Shown here in pieces: positions 36,404 through 47,600 of a DNA stretch of 58,516 bases (within the stretch, counting starts at the first letter, position 1; the number at the start of each line of letters is the position of its first letter). The notes beneath the pieces are model-generated. The model worked only from the letters and a program-made list of their open reading frames with translations, was not told the DNA's origin and did not search any database. Made by a program: the position numbers and the translations under genes. This DNA is from a virus. The stretch is from positions 1 through 58,516 of the IMG/VR virus record IMGVR_UViG_3300031963_000166; one strand, 5' to 3'.

Positions 36404-39400
36404 ATGGCTGTCCCAGCAAATGTAAAATATTACGAGTATCTCAAGTCAAAAAAGCTCGATGTGCCACCGACGTACGATTCGTTTCAAAAAACCCTCTCGG
36501 ACAAAGAGAAGGCGATGAAGTACTATTCCTATCTTTCATCCAAAAAGTCCCAGGGCATGGACGTCGACATCCCTGCTTCTTTTGACTCTTTTTACAACAC
36601 GTTAAACCCAAAGGGGGCATCATCAGAGGTTGGCGCGGCTTCTGGAGAAGATTTAAACGCGCCGCAGCAGCCTTCCGCTCCGAGTTTTACGGGGGCGAAA
36701 GGAATGAAGCCAAGGGGAATTCAGCCCGCCTTAAAACAAGAAGCTGAAAAGCCACGGCCAACCAAACCGTATCAAGATATCATGCCAAAGATGGAGGAAG
36801 CTCCATCCGAAACAACGCAGGCCGCAGTTCCCGCTCCTATATCGTTTGCCGAGCAGGAGCAAGAAAAGGCAAACGAAAGCATAAGGAGAGGATATCTACC
36901 ATCGAATCCAGCGATAGTTAACGACCGTGTAATTAGCGAGGTAGAGAAGGTCAGAGAAGAGGAGGGGATGGAGCCTATAGAGGACGTTTTGTCGAGAAGG
37001 GTTGCCCTCAATCAGATAGACGACGTAATGGAGACTTTCGGTCTATCAAGCGAACAGGTTGACGACTATATGGAAAATTCGGCAAGAGACATTGACTCGA
37101 TGGCTCTTGACCAGATAACCCAGGCGGCGGGCATGGACAGTGAATTTCTTGAATACAAGAAATCATTAAAGACGGGAGACGCCATAAGCCCCATCTATCA
37201 AGGAAGGATGAGGGAGAGTCAAAAAAAGGTTTTTGACGCAGCTATGGGCGACTATTGGAATTTCTTGGCGAGAAGCAATTACGGGGCATACAAGGACAAC
37301 AAGGACAAGTATGATGCGCTGAAGGCAAAGACTGCCGAGGAGAGAACGACTGAAGACGAAAGATGGTTAAAGCTCACGGAAGACAGAGCCACGGCTCTCT
37401 ATTCCGCTGCGGCAAAGAAGGAGGCTATTGGTTTGAAGGATAATATTTCCCAAAAACTAAAATCTGTTGCCGGCGTTGATTACGGAAAGTATCTTTCTGC
37501 GACAAAAGACTTCAATGCCAAGGCTTCTGCTCTTGAAAAAGAGCACGCCGCCGGGAAGATAAACGACCAACAGTACGAGGAAAAATACAATGCTGCGTAC
37601 GATGAATTAGAGGCCATCAAGAGAGACTCGGGCGTGAATGATAGCACAATGGCTACACTCAATGAGATTGACGACCTGACGTCAAAATACGGGCGGACAC
37701 TCCTGAAAGACGTAGCGGTAAAAACTTCAGGTTTTTCCGAGACTCGTAGCTACGATAAGTGGCTCGAGGAACTGGAAGAGAAGAAAAGGAATTCGGAAGA
37801 CTATGAGAGGTTGTGGAAGGAGTCTGGGGCGTTCGGTAAAGCGGTGCTTGGAGGTTATGAGTTTACCAGGAAATTGGGTGGCAGCGTATTTAATTCCGCT
37901 ATGGACGTGGCTGGGGGTCTCGTGAGAGTTCTTGATGCTGCGGACGCCAAGGGGCTTTACCAAGGTGTTGGCTATGATTTTTCGGATCAGATGTACGACA
38001 AAATCATGAACATGAAGGCCGTAACAGAATCCAAAAGGTTTGATGCGGACGCCGATTCTGTTCTTTATAATTTGGCCGACATGACCGGAAACGGATTTGG
38101 TTCTGTTGTTGCTTTTGGTCTTGGCGGATCTGCGGCACTTGCTTTAAAGGCGCCGGCAGCCGCTGGCACGTTCGTCACAGGATACCTCATGGCCGAGTCA
38201 TCTACTTATCAAGAGTTGATGGATAGCGGCGTCGTGTCAAGCCAGGAGGCCACCTTGATCTCAAATGCCGTAGCGCCAGTGGTAGCCTCCATAGAACTTC
38301 TTGTCCCTGACTCAAAAGTTATCCAGGGGTATGTTCGACCGGCCATAAGAGCTGCCGTTGTTCAGGGAAAGCCTCTTTTGAAGGCTGTTGACGAATCCTT
38401 GCAAACATACGCAAAGTCATTTGGCAAAGAGGCGTTCGAAGAGGGACTTGGATATGTGGGTGAGGTGTCGGCAAAAAACATTGTTGACGCGGTTGGCGGC
38501 TACGATTATTTCAATCAAGAGTTTTCACTGAAGGACTTGGTGATCAATTCTCTTGGCGGCGGGCTTACCGGCGGCTTGATGAATTTCTTCAGCTACTCAT
38601 CAACTCCATCTCCCGTTAAAGAGAGGGCGGTTCTTGAGATGGCTGAAAACGGGCAGCAGATTATAGATTCACACAAAAACGAAAGAACCATATCGGATCT
38701 CAGGACCACGCTGAGCAAGCCGATGGAAGATTTGCGCGGGCTTAAAGCCCATCCAAATTGGAACAATCTCGACAGAAGCAAGCAAGCCCGGGTTTTTTCC
38801 ATTAGTCAGCAAATAAGATCCCTCGAAGAGTCATCCGTACAAGACCCGATCGTTAAGGCTCAGGTCGGCAGATTGAAGGCTGAGCAGCAAGAAATATTGT
38901 CTCTTGGCGCGAACGGAATGGACGCAAAGGCTGTTGGTGTTTCGACTGACAAGCAGAGGGTTTTTATTGGTGATCAGCAGGCGTTTTTTTACATAAACGA
39001 GGACGGCGATTACGAGATAGAGTACAATGACGGCAGAAGCGTTGTTGTGTCTAAGGGCGAAGGCGCAGCCGAAAAGGTTCGTGCCATGGGGATAAGGGCC
39101 GACGACGGAGAGGTCGCGGCAATGAATAAAGAGAATCAAAACACACTCATTACCCCAAGGCTCGAAAGAGGTGCTACTGTTGACTACAACGGAAAGAACG
39201 CAACGGTAAATAGCTACAAAGAAAAAGACGGCAAGGTGGTGTATGTAAATTTGACCACCGAAGACGGAAGGACTCTGCAGATCAGGGAAGGTCAGGCAGG
39301 GGTGGGACAAGAATTATTAAATAATTTAAATAATCTACCTTATGATCAAAAAGACCAAACAAGGATATCAGGTGAAGTCGGAAAAGGGCAAGAACCTGTC

Positions 39401-42400
39401 ACAACCCAACCTGTCGAAAGCACAAGCGAAGAAGCGCCTGCAACAGGTGGAGTTCTTCAAGCACAAGAAGAAATAGACTCTGTAAGACAGCGGATAAATG
39501 CAATTGAAGCCGCAAGAAGAGAGGGCAGAATCCTTGAAGATGAAAAGCCTAATGAATTAAAGGGACTTAAGGCAAGGGAAAAAGAATTATTGTCCCAAGA
39601 GACCAAACCGTCTGGACAAAAATTAACCGTTGGAAGCAAAATTCAATGGGACGTATTCGGCAATGAATCAATGAATGAATGGACTGTTGCTGAAGAAACT
39701 ACAACTAAAGGCGGACAACCAGCGGTAAGGCTTACTCGGTTTATAGAACAGGGCGTTGCCGAAGGCGGCGGAGTTGCGGGGTACACTCAAGAACATATTG
39801 TGCCAATCGCTGACTTGCAAGGCAAGCCGGCCGCCGAAGCCGCCCCCCAAACACAAGGGCAAGAAGAAGTAATAGCTCCACAAGCAACAGAAGAAGCCGC
39901 TCCAAAGACCGAAGAAAAACCAACCCGTAAGACTCGACTCGCCAAATTATTTGAGGTATCCGAAGGAGAGGAGGCCGTGCCAGCAATTGAGCAGGCCCTT
40001 TCTGAAACCGGCATAAAGGTAGAAGTTATGGACGATGCCGAATACAACGAGGACAATCGCATAAAAGACAGTCAAGGTCGCGGTTCAGAAGGTATGTTTG
40101 TGGCTGATGACGGAACGATTATCTTAAACCGAGATAAGATTAAGGGCGAATGGGGTAAAACTATCGTGTTCCACGAAGGTATTCACCCCGTGGTAAACAT
40201 CATTCGCAACACTGATCCGAAACGATACAAGGCAATCGTGGAAGGACTAAAGGCAGAAGCTGCGAGGAACAACGATGTTGCCAGAGTTGCTGCCGACATT
40301 GCTGCTTCTGAAGAGTATCAAAGAAGAGGTCCTGAGAGTATTGAAGACGAGACCGTTGTTGAAACCATGGCTCGCGTGGCTACAGGGGATGTCAATATCG
40401 ATAAGTTTGAACCTACCTTCCGCGAGAAGTTCATTGAATTCATGAACGACATAGCTAAGGCACTTGGATTGAGACCTATCCTCACAAATTCTCCACGAGT
40501 TGAGGTGAAGCGTTTGGCTGATCAGATCAACAAAATGTTGAATGAGGGCGGTAAAATTAGCGATGTTGTAGGGAAGAAAAATGTAGGTGAATTTCAGAAC
40601 AAGATAACTTTAACCGATACAAACTCTGTTTTTTCAAATACAAGCTCTCAAGCCAGATTTGAAATGAAGTTTTTGGAAGACTCTGAAGACTTTACCAAAT
40701 TAATAGAAGAAGGGCGCGTAGTTCATAACGCAAGTTTAGATGACATAAACGGAGAAACTGTTGTTATTCATAATCCGGATAACTTTTCAACTGGAGAAAT
40801 AAAGTTCAGAGGAAAGGATCTTGTGAAGGGCGAAGGTGGTGTTTACTTTGTTTTGCTGTACGATGATGTATGGGCCTCTGGTAAAAAATCAAGTGCTTCG
40901 CAATTAGCTTCTTTGATAAATGAGTCATTACAAAAATCAACTGATGGTAAAGGTCGATTAGTTCTGGTAAAAGGAGACGCAAGCAAGAATTTAACAAGTG
41001 TAAAGGGAGCCAAGGCTCTTATGGGTGTTATGGAGATATTGGCGGATGATGGATTGATTCCGCTAAGTGCTTTTAGAAAAGCATTGAACATTGCCGGAAA
41101 GAAGTACGGTATCAATTTCGACGGAAGAAACGATGCTAAATCTATCCACAAGGATATTCAGGATAAATTTATGAATGTATCCAATTCATCTTTCGAAAGA
41201 AGAGGTGATTTCGTTCGTGATGTAATTGATGCCATAGCCAATCAAAATGTATTGTCCAAGGAGGCTATAGCGGAAATCGCTGAATCTATTGGAGCTAAAA
41301 GGAAAATGACCACGTTCTCTAAGGCGAGCATCCTTGATTCTGTTGCGTATGCGACCAGCGAAAGGATGCTCAGAGATATTCCTAATTCTCATGTATACGC
41401 TGTAATAGAAACGTCTTCAAAAGTAAAGCCTGAATTTGTAGGCAAGCATGAGTCTTACCCATGGCATATAGTTACTGAGGACGGAAGCAAACCTATTCTT
41501 TATATACTTAAGGACAGACCATTCTATAACGATGCATTTGTAGCCGCTAAAAGCACTGAGAAAGTAAAAGAAGGGGAAAGATTTGGTGACGTAAGCCGTG
41601 CTGGATTGGCTCAAAGAGGCATGGGGCTTGCTAAAGTGGAAACGAAACCGACTGGCCAACCGTCCAAGGGCATCAAACGCGGCAGAAACTTAGTCAAGGA
41701 CACCTACTACGAAGCCGGCCTGACCGAAGACAAGAATGACTATGTATTCTTCCATGTATCGTCAGCTCCCAAGGCTTCGATTATGAAGGGTATTGATAGT
41801 ACCAAGTATACCTCGCTTAGAACGGCAAGAGAAGAGAAGGGCCTACAATATGGTGTTGCCTCTTATTACACTCGTCCGGAAGATGGAGAAAGAATGGTGG
41901 GTGGTGAAAAGTATGCGGTTCGCGTACCTAAGGGCAAGGTTTATCCTATCGATTCCGATCCAATGGGATACGGAGAAAAGGCTGAGGAAAATGTACCACA
42001 AGGTACACCATTCCGTGGAGAGGCCGTGAAGCGTGAGATCGCAGACATGGCTAAGAAGGATGGATACCAAATGATTGTTGGCGAGTGGTCTTACAGCCGC
42101 ACTGGAAAGCCAGCAGGAGAGATTCCTGAGTTCCGCGCAGACGCACTTGTGCCACTCAAGCCTACTGCCGAGAAGCCAACGTCGTTCACATCAAACGCCG
42201 AGAAGGGCATGGAGAGAATTCCGTTCCCAAGTCAGCAGAGCGAACAGGCTAAGCAGGAACTTGAGAACATCGCCTCTGAGGTGCGTGATATTATGTCGAG
42301 CAAGAAGAAGTTCTCAAGCAAGGAATACCAGCTTGCCGACAGCGTTTACATGAGCGGTCAGGTTACGGAAAATAAGTACGAAGACAACGAATTCAAGCGC

Positions 42401-44185
42401 GACATCACTCCAGAAGAGTACGACATGATGACCAAAGTTCTTCCTAAGAATATGCAGGAAGACGCAGCCCGTGTGCGTGGACTGTTGTTCGGTGGTAAGA
42501 AAAAAGGACAGGCTTCTAAGGGTATTCCAAGAACATCTAAAGAGTTCGCAGGGAATGTGGGAGAGACGATCGACCGCATCAAGGCTGCAACATCGGAGGA
42601 CGGGGCAACGCTCAACCTCGATGGTACAACTTACGAAGACGGAGGTCTTGTGGTTCCTGCCGGTTCATTGAACGTGGCCCAGGATGAGGTTACTGCCGAG
42701 GGCTTGTTTGACTTCTTGAAGGACAACGAGGAGAATATTTCCAGCGACATATTCAAGATTGGACTTTACAAGTTCCCAGACCGTCCAGAGGTTTCTTATG
42801 ACTTGAACATCGTGATTCCAAGGGAGTACCGTGATGTGGCCTTGAAGTTTGGTGAGTTATCTGGACAGGAATCACTGTTTGACCTTGACACATTCGAGAA
42901 CATCAAGACCGGATCGGACGGTAAGAATCCACGCAAATTCACGGCCCAAGAGCTTGCTGAGATTGCTAAGGATTTGTCTGAGGGCAGACTTCCAAAGATT
43001 GTTGGAGGCAAGGGACAGCCATCAATGATGAAGCGTACTCCAGCCTTGGCATCCGTAGAGAGTACGGCTAAGGCGTTGGGAGGGATGAAGGATGACGCTG
43101 AAAATATATTTAGTAAATACAAAATACAAGGGTATGGTAGTAGATTTACATATCCAAACAAGATAAATATAAGCAGAATATCTGATTTAGAGTATCTAAA
43201 AGAATGGGTAAAGGGCGTTAACCCTAATTTGGATATTGATTTTGAAAAAAATGACCCCGAATATAGGAGTATCGCAGACAAGCAGATTGATTGGAATATA
43301 AAAGAGCTTTCAAGCATACTTAGTAATGCAAAAAATAAGGGTTATATTATTGGCAAGAGGGTAATAAATACGGATGGTACTCCAATAGATATAAAAAACA
43401 TAGGTCATTCTTTTTCGGTAGATGATTCTAATTTGCCGTCTTTTGGTAATTCCGATAAGTTAAAAACAAAAACAACTGTAAAAATACCATTTGAGGCTAT
43501 AAATTTAGAGGCTACCACTGATAGGTTTGCGTATTATGGTAACTCGGAGTATGAGATTGTTGTTAAGCCTAATGAAAAACTTGAACTATTAAAGTACGAA
43601 GAAGTGGACAGAAGTAATAGATATGCTTCTAAGCCAATAACAGAAAAAGAAATCTCAAGTGGTTTCTATAGAATAGAAAAACAAGTCTCCGAAGCCTACC
43701 ACAAAGCCAAAGCAGACGGCAGCAATCCTGAACTTGTAAAAGCAGTAGAAGATTTAATCGGCAAGCCAAAACAAGGACAGCCATCAAGACTAAAGCGCAC
43801 CCCAGCCCAAATCAGACAAGCTGTAGAAGATGGGGTAGATGCAGTTGAAGCAGCGATCGCTGAGAGCATGGATCCACAGCAGGCCGTTGACGAGAACATC
43901 TCAAACCAGGAATGGTACGGTGATTTGAGTGCTGCCCAGAAGGAACAGTTGAATGAAATCCTTCAAGATGAGTTCGGCGCATCAGTTAGGGAGAAAAATG
44001 CCGTCAACGACAAGGCCAGGGCGGTGTCTGATTTGTGGGCGGAAGGAAGCCGCGAATCTAAGAAGAGAATAACTGATATTTTGGAAGATGAGCCTGAGCT
44101 TTCGTACATTTACGCCAATTATCCAAAAATACTAAAACAGCTTGAGTCGGCTGGGTTGATAACAAAAACAGACGGATGTCCATGA
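36404..44185 (+). CDS. giant polyvalent virion protein (2593 residues)
   Basis: A multidomain protein presumably ejected with the DNA. Order: N-terminal repeats of a YYxYLxSKK type; coiled helices; hydrophobic segments at about 559-600 (VVAFGLGGSAALALKAPAA) and 620-645; a KOW-like region; a metallopeptidase-like domain with HEGIH at 1257-1261; a domain around 1440-1730 unlike any I know; an ADP-ribosyltransferase-like domain from about 1767 (DYVFFHVSS then a Y-x-R-P-E-D loop); further toxin-like or polyvalent domains; a C-terminal helical end. Several boundaries carry GQPS- or GQAS-type linkers. AT-richer blocks at about 40.6-41.6 and 43.1-43.8 kb indicate domain exchange. Domain activities are inferred. 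Confidence 0.75.
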   Translation: MAVPANVKYYEYLKSKKLDVPPTYDSFQKTLSDKEKAMKYYSYLSSKKSQGMDVDIPASFDSFYNTLNPKGASSEVGAASGEDLNAPQQPSAPSFTGAKGMKPRGIQPALKQEAEKPRPTKPYQDIMPKMEEAPSETTQAAVPAPISFAEQEQEKANESIRRGYLPSNPAIVNDRVISEVEKVREEEGMEPIEDVLSRRVALNQIDDVMETFGLSSEQVDDYMENSARDIDSMALDQITQAAGMDSEFLEYKKSLKTGDAISPIYQGRMRESQKKVFDAAMGDYWNFLARSNYGAYKDNKDKYDALKAKTAEERTTEDERWLKLTEDRATALYSAAAKKEAIGLKDNISQKLKSVAGVDYGKYLSATKDFNAKASALEKEHAAGKINDQQYEEKYNAAYDELEAIKRDSGVNDSTMATLNEIDDLTSKYGRTLLKDVAVKTSGFSETRSYDKWLEELEEKKRNSEDYERLWKESGAFGKAVLGGYEFTRKLGGSVFNSAMDVAGGLVRVLDAADAKGLYQGVGYDFSDQMYDKIMNMKAVTESKRFDADADSVLYNLADMTGNGFGSVVAFGLGGSAALALKAPAAAGTFVTGYLMAESSTYQELMDSGVVSSQEATLISNAVAPVVASIELLVPDSKVIQGYVRPAIRAAVVQGKPLLKAVDESLQTYAKSFGKEAFEEGLGYVGEVSAKNIVDAVGGYDYFNQEFSLKDLVINSLGGGLTGGLMNFFSYSSTPSPVKERAVLEMAENGQQIIDSHKNERTISDLRTTLSKPMEDLRGLKAHPNWNNLDRSKQARVFSISQQIRSLEESSVQDPIVKAQVGRLKAEQQEILSLGANGMDAKAVGVSTDKQRVFIGDQQAFFYINEDGDYEIEYNDGRSVVVSKGEGAAEKVRAMGIRADDGEVAAMNKENQNTLITPRLERGATVDYNGKNATVNSYKEKDGKVVYVNLTTEDGRTLQIREGQAGVGQELLNNLNNLPYDQKDQTRISGEVGKGQEPVTTQPVESTSEEAPATGGVLQAQEEIDSVRQRINAIEAARREGRILEDEKPNELKGLKAREKELLSQETKPSGQKLTVGSKIQWDVFGNESMNEWTVAEETTTKGGQPAVRLTRFIEQGVAEGGGVAGYTQEHIVPIADLQGKPAAEAAPQTQGQEEVIAPQATEEAAPKTEEKPTRKTRLAKLFEVSEGEEAVPAIEQALSETGIKVEVMDDAEYNEDNRIKDSQGRGSEGMFVADDGTIILNRDKIKGEWGKTIVFHEGIHPVVNIIRNTDPKRYKAIVEGLKAEAARNNDVARVAADIAASEEYQRRGPESIEDETVVETMARVATGDVNIDKFEPTFREKFIEFMNDIAKALGLRPILTNSPRVEVKRLADQINKMLNEGGKISDVVGKKNVGEFQNKITLTDTNSVFSNTSSQARFEMKFLEDSEDFTKLIEEGRVVHNASLDDINGETVVIHNPDNFSTGEIKFRGKDLVKGEGGVYFVLLYDDVWASGKKSSASQLASLINESLQKSTDGKGRLVLVKGDASKNLTSVKGAKALMGVMEILADDGLIPLSAFRKALNIAGKKYGINFDGRNDAKSIHKDIQDKFMNVSNSSFERRGDFVRDVIDAIANQNVLSKEAIAEIAESIGAKRKMTTFSKASILDSVAYATSERMLRDIPNSHVYAVIETSSKVKPEFVGKHESYPWHIVTEDGSKPILYILKDRPFYNDAFVAAKSTEKVKEGERFGDVSRAGLAQRGMGLAKVETKPTGQPSKGIKRGRNLVKDTYYEAGLTEDKNDYVFFHVSSAPKASIMKGIDSTKYTSLRTAREEKGLQYGVASYYTRPEDGERMVGGEKYAVRVPKGKVYPIDSDPMGYGEKAEENVPQGTPFRGEAVKREIADMAKKDGYQMIVGEWSYSRTGKPAGEIPEFRADALVPLKPTAEKPTSFTSNAEKGMERIPFPSQQSEQAKQELENIASEVRDIMSSKKKFSSKEYQLADSVYMSGQVTENKYEDNEFKRDITPEEYDMMTKVLPKNMQEDAARVRGLLFGGKKKGQASKGIPRTSKEFAGNVGETIDRIKAATSEDGATLNLDGTTYEDGGLVVPAGSLNVAQDEVTAEGLFDFLKDNEENISSDIFKIGLYKFPDRPEVSYDLNIVIPREYRDVALKFGELSGQESLFDLDTFENIKTGSDGKNPRKFTAQELAEIAKDLSEGRLPKIVGGKGQPSMMKRTPALASVESTAKALGGMKDDAENIFSKYKIQGYGSRFTYPNKINISRISDLEYLKEWVKGVNPNLDIDFEKNDPEYRSIADKQIDWNIKELSSILSNAKNKGYIIGKRVINTDGTPIDIKNIGHSFSVDDSNLPSFGNSDKLKTKTTVKIPFEAINLEATTDRFAYYGNSEYEIVVKPNEKLELLKYEEVDRSNRYASKPITEKEISSGFYRIEKQVSEAYHKAKADGSNPELVKAVEDLIGKPKQGQPSRLKRTPAQIRQAVEDGVDAVEAAIAESMDPQQAVDENISNQEWYGDLSAAQKEQLNEILQDEFGASVREKNAVNDKARAVSDLWAEGSRESKKRITDILEDEPELSYIYANYPKILKQLESAGLITKTDGCP

Positions 44186-44682
44186 TTAAAAAACTTGACA
44201 AAAAGGTTGTAGATCTTCTTCTCCCTCGGATGAAAGATGAATACAGCGCATTTTACTTTTATCGCGCCGCCAGCAATTGGTGCCAAGGGGTTGGCTTTTT
44301 TCAAGCCGCCAAGTTTTTTGCCGCTGAGTCGCAGGACGAGCTTGAGCATGCAAAGAAAATTGAAAAATACATCACCGATTGGAACGTAATCCCGGAACTG
44401 CCGACTGTAAATCGCCCGCAGATTGAGTTTTCGGGCATCATGGAGGTGTTGGAAGAGGCTTACAAGCTTGAATACGACCTGTACGAGGCTTACGAAGAAA
44501 CGTCTAAGAAGCTTTTTGAGATTGATCTGTGCGCGTTTGATTTTCTCCAACCGTTGCGATTGATCCAGAACGATTCCGTATCCGAGTATAGCGACAAGCT
44601 GAACCTGCTCGAAGGAGTAGACGTTGCCGATAAGTTCAAAGTTTTATTGTTGGAAGAAAAGTTGTTTTCCGTAAATGGCTAA
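44182..44682 (+). CDS. ferritin-like iron-binding protein
   Basis: A 166-residue four-helix protein resembling bacterial non-haem ferritin (FtnA, about 165 residues). Ferroxidase-type residues are in place: E20 in DEYSAFYFYRAA; E53 and H56 in the ExxH motif of SQDELEHA; E92 in EEAYKLE; Q129 in LIQND. By ungapped comparison the position of FtnA E130 is Ser here, so site B may be altered. Ferritins oxidise Fe(II) and store it in a 24-mer. The ATG at 44182 overlaps the upstream stop as ATGA (an ATG two codons earlier is possible), and it overlaps the next ejection gene by 8 nt, so it is a true member of the virion operon. Confidence 0.85.
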   Translation: MIKKLDKKVVDLLLPRMKDEYSAFYFYRAASNWCQGVGFFQAAKFFAAESQDELEHAKKIEKYITDWNVIPELPTVNRPQIEFSGIMEVLEEAYKLEYDLYEAYEETSKKLFEIDLCAFDFLQPLRLIQNDSVSEYSDKLNLLEGVDVADKFKVLLLEEKLFSVNG

Positions 44683-47600
44683 TCCTTGCAAAATAACATA
44701 CACACCCAAGGGAGGGAATCCGCGAGAATATGACTATGCCGAATTCATGACCGCCCTTAAGGACGGTCTTTTTGCTGAATTAACAAGGTCAGGCGCGATA
44801 AACCCAAATGCAATGAAGGGCGAAAACCCATTTGTTGCCACCAAACAAAAGCCAAGCCCAAAACAAACGGCTCAGGATCGAGCCGTGCAGAGCATGCATG
44901 AGTTCATGAAGGACGGGATAAGTGCGGCCTACGGGGATGTCAAAGGAGGCGCTTACGCGTCAAGAGCAAGGGAGCAGCGCGGGATGAAGGATAAGGATTA
45001 CGTCTCTTATAATCAGGACTCGTTAAACCTTCTTGGTCAGCAAAAGTTTCAAGAGCTTCTTGACAGATATAATTCGGGAGAAAAGGACGTGTTCGATACG
45101 GTTCTCGAGGCCATGGACAACATGACCGATAGAGAGAGAAAGAATTCTCCGGTGCTGAGTCCGCTTTATAGTGTGGTGCTGACTAAAGCTGCCCACCATT
45201 TCTTTATGACTGGCAACATGGCTGCGGCTAATAAGATATACAGCGAACTATCGGCATCCCTTTCAGCAAAGGGTCAGGACATATCAACCGCCAGCGCACT
45301 ATCTGCGCCCGAGCAATTGGCAAATAGATTGATGTTTGAGGATACAGGCCGCCAATCATTTTTGAATCGGGTAATATCCGGGGAAATGACCATTGGAGAA
45401 GCCATATCGGAAATAATTGCCATTGCAAGACTTGACCGAGATCAGGTAACCAGCATCGTTGCAAGGGTGGTCCCGAAGGTTGGTAAAAAAATCGTCGTCC
45501 CAACAAAAAGCAAGCAGTCCGATAAAAGAAGGGCAGAGGTTCAGGCGATTAAGGACATTCTTGATAAAATGAAGTCCGGACAGCCTTCCGCAATGAGAAG
45601 AGGAGGGCAACCATCCCCTTCTCGTCAAAACAGGATCCCCGCAGAGATAATTCCTCACATTGAGGAGCTCGCGAGGTCTTATGCGGAAGACGGTGCTGTA
45701 TCGGTTAATCAAATAAAGTCAAGAGTGTGGGCGAACCTGAAGGGGCTGATACCTGGGTACAAGACAGATGTTGATGAGCTTATCGACCAGGCTGCCCAAT
45801 CGCTTGAGTCAACCATAAAGTCAAACAAGAAGGCTTCCTCCGAGGCTCGACTCATTAGTGCGCTCGAGGGGGTCATTGACGATATGGATGCTTCTCGAAA
45901 AAAGGCGGTAAAAATACTTTCGGACATGATTCTGGAGAATGATCCGGGATATGTTGCCGCCAGAAGCAGGGGCGAAAAGGTAAAGGCAAGAGAAAGGCTT
46001 CAAAAAATTCTTGCCAACAAAACAGAGGCTGTTGGCATTTTATCATCCGCAAGAGCGATAGCAGAGGCTCAGATCATGGGTAATGAAAATATCGATCCCG
46101 CAACAAAACAGGCTATCATAAACGGGATTGATGACATGGTTTCCGATATTCTTGATATGCCCGTTGGCAAATCTGAACTCAGAGCCGCGAGCTCGGCTCT
46201 TTCCGACGAATCTGTTAAGGACGCCATAATCGATATCGCCATAAAGCATTACGGAGACCCGCAGCCGGGTATAGAAAATCTTGCCGCCCAACTCGTGTCA
46301 GACCTTGGTGTGGATCCCGCTTATGCAAATGAATTGCAGCAGCTTCTTCAATCAGAGATTGCTGACGCGGTTTCCAAGAAAATGGACAAGGAGGCCGCGA
46401 GGATTGATCGGATTGTCGGCAACGTTCTCGCGGGGAAAGAAGTGAGAAAAGCGGTTGTTAACGCCATTACTAAAGGGGAGCTCACCGACACCATGCTTGG
46501 AGATGCCTTGATGAACGCCCTTGATTATAGGGGTTTTTCAGCAAAGGATATTGAAACTCTCAGAAACTATTTCACAAGACTTCAGCAACTAACCCCTGGA
46601 GAAGAGCTTTATCAGCAGATAAATCGATATATTAACGACGTTCTTTCCGATTACGACGAAACCACTGCGGCAATGATCGGCAGGTGGCTTACGGAGCAGA
46701 TGTATATTTCCGCCCTCTCAAGCGTTATGAATACAGCCGTGATGGCATCTGGTGTTGGAGCCGTTGTGTCAACTATCCAACACGGGATTTTTACAGCCAT
46801 AATGAATCCATCGAGAATGGCAAGAGCACTAAAGCATGCGCGGAGTATGAGGAAGGCTAAGGCAACAATGGGATGGGAGACTGTTGCTGCAAAATGGAGC
46901 AAGCCAGAGTCTCAATTTGGCGAAACCACCCTACTGGAGAGACCGGAAGAAAAGTCTCACGGGGCGGTTGTCAGGGTTACCCAGAAGACGTTTGCTCAAA
47001 TATTCGAAGACATCGCAAAGGCCAAGGGGAATAGAAAAGGGTATTTTATCGCTCAGGCAGTATTGAAGGCGATCAATCATTCTGTTACCATGTCGGGTGC
47101 AAGAAAAAGAAAGTGGATGCCGTCTTTTTCTCAAATATCTATGACTATGATGTCCGCCCAGGATATTTTAATGGGGGGCTTCTTGCAAGACATGTACTCC
47201 TACATCGAGGCTGATCGTTATGTCCATAATTTGAATCGCTTATCAGGAGTTCCTATGAAGAAGGGCACGGAGGCGTGGAGCCAGTATAAGAAGGCTAAAT
47301 TGGACGAGATCCTGTCTGCCGGTTCGGGCGCTATTGAAAAAATGCAACTTGAGGTGGAAGAAGAAGCTATGGATTTAATTCGAAAGGGAGAGGAATTACC
47401 GAAGGGGTGGAGAAGGCGTCGTCTCAGGGACAAGATTCATAAAGCCATGCCAGCGGAGGTTGTAAACGAGATGGCTCATCAGGCTAAAAAAGCGCTTTTG
47501 CTTCAGAAACCGGAGACATCTCTCGGGGCATGGATTTTTGACGGGGTCTCTCGGGCGCAGGGCATCAAGGACTCGGACAACGCAGGAAGAGTGTTTGGCA

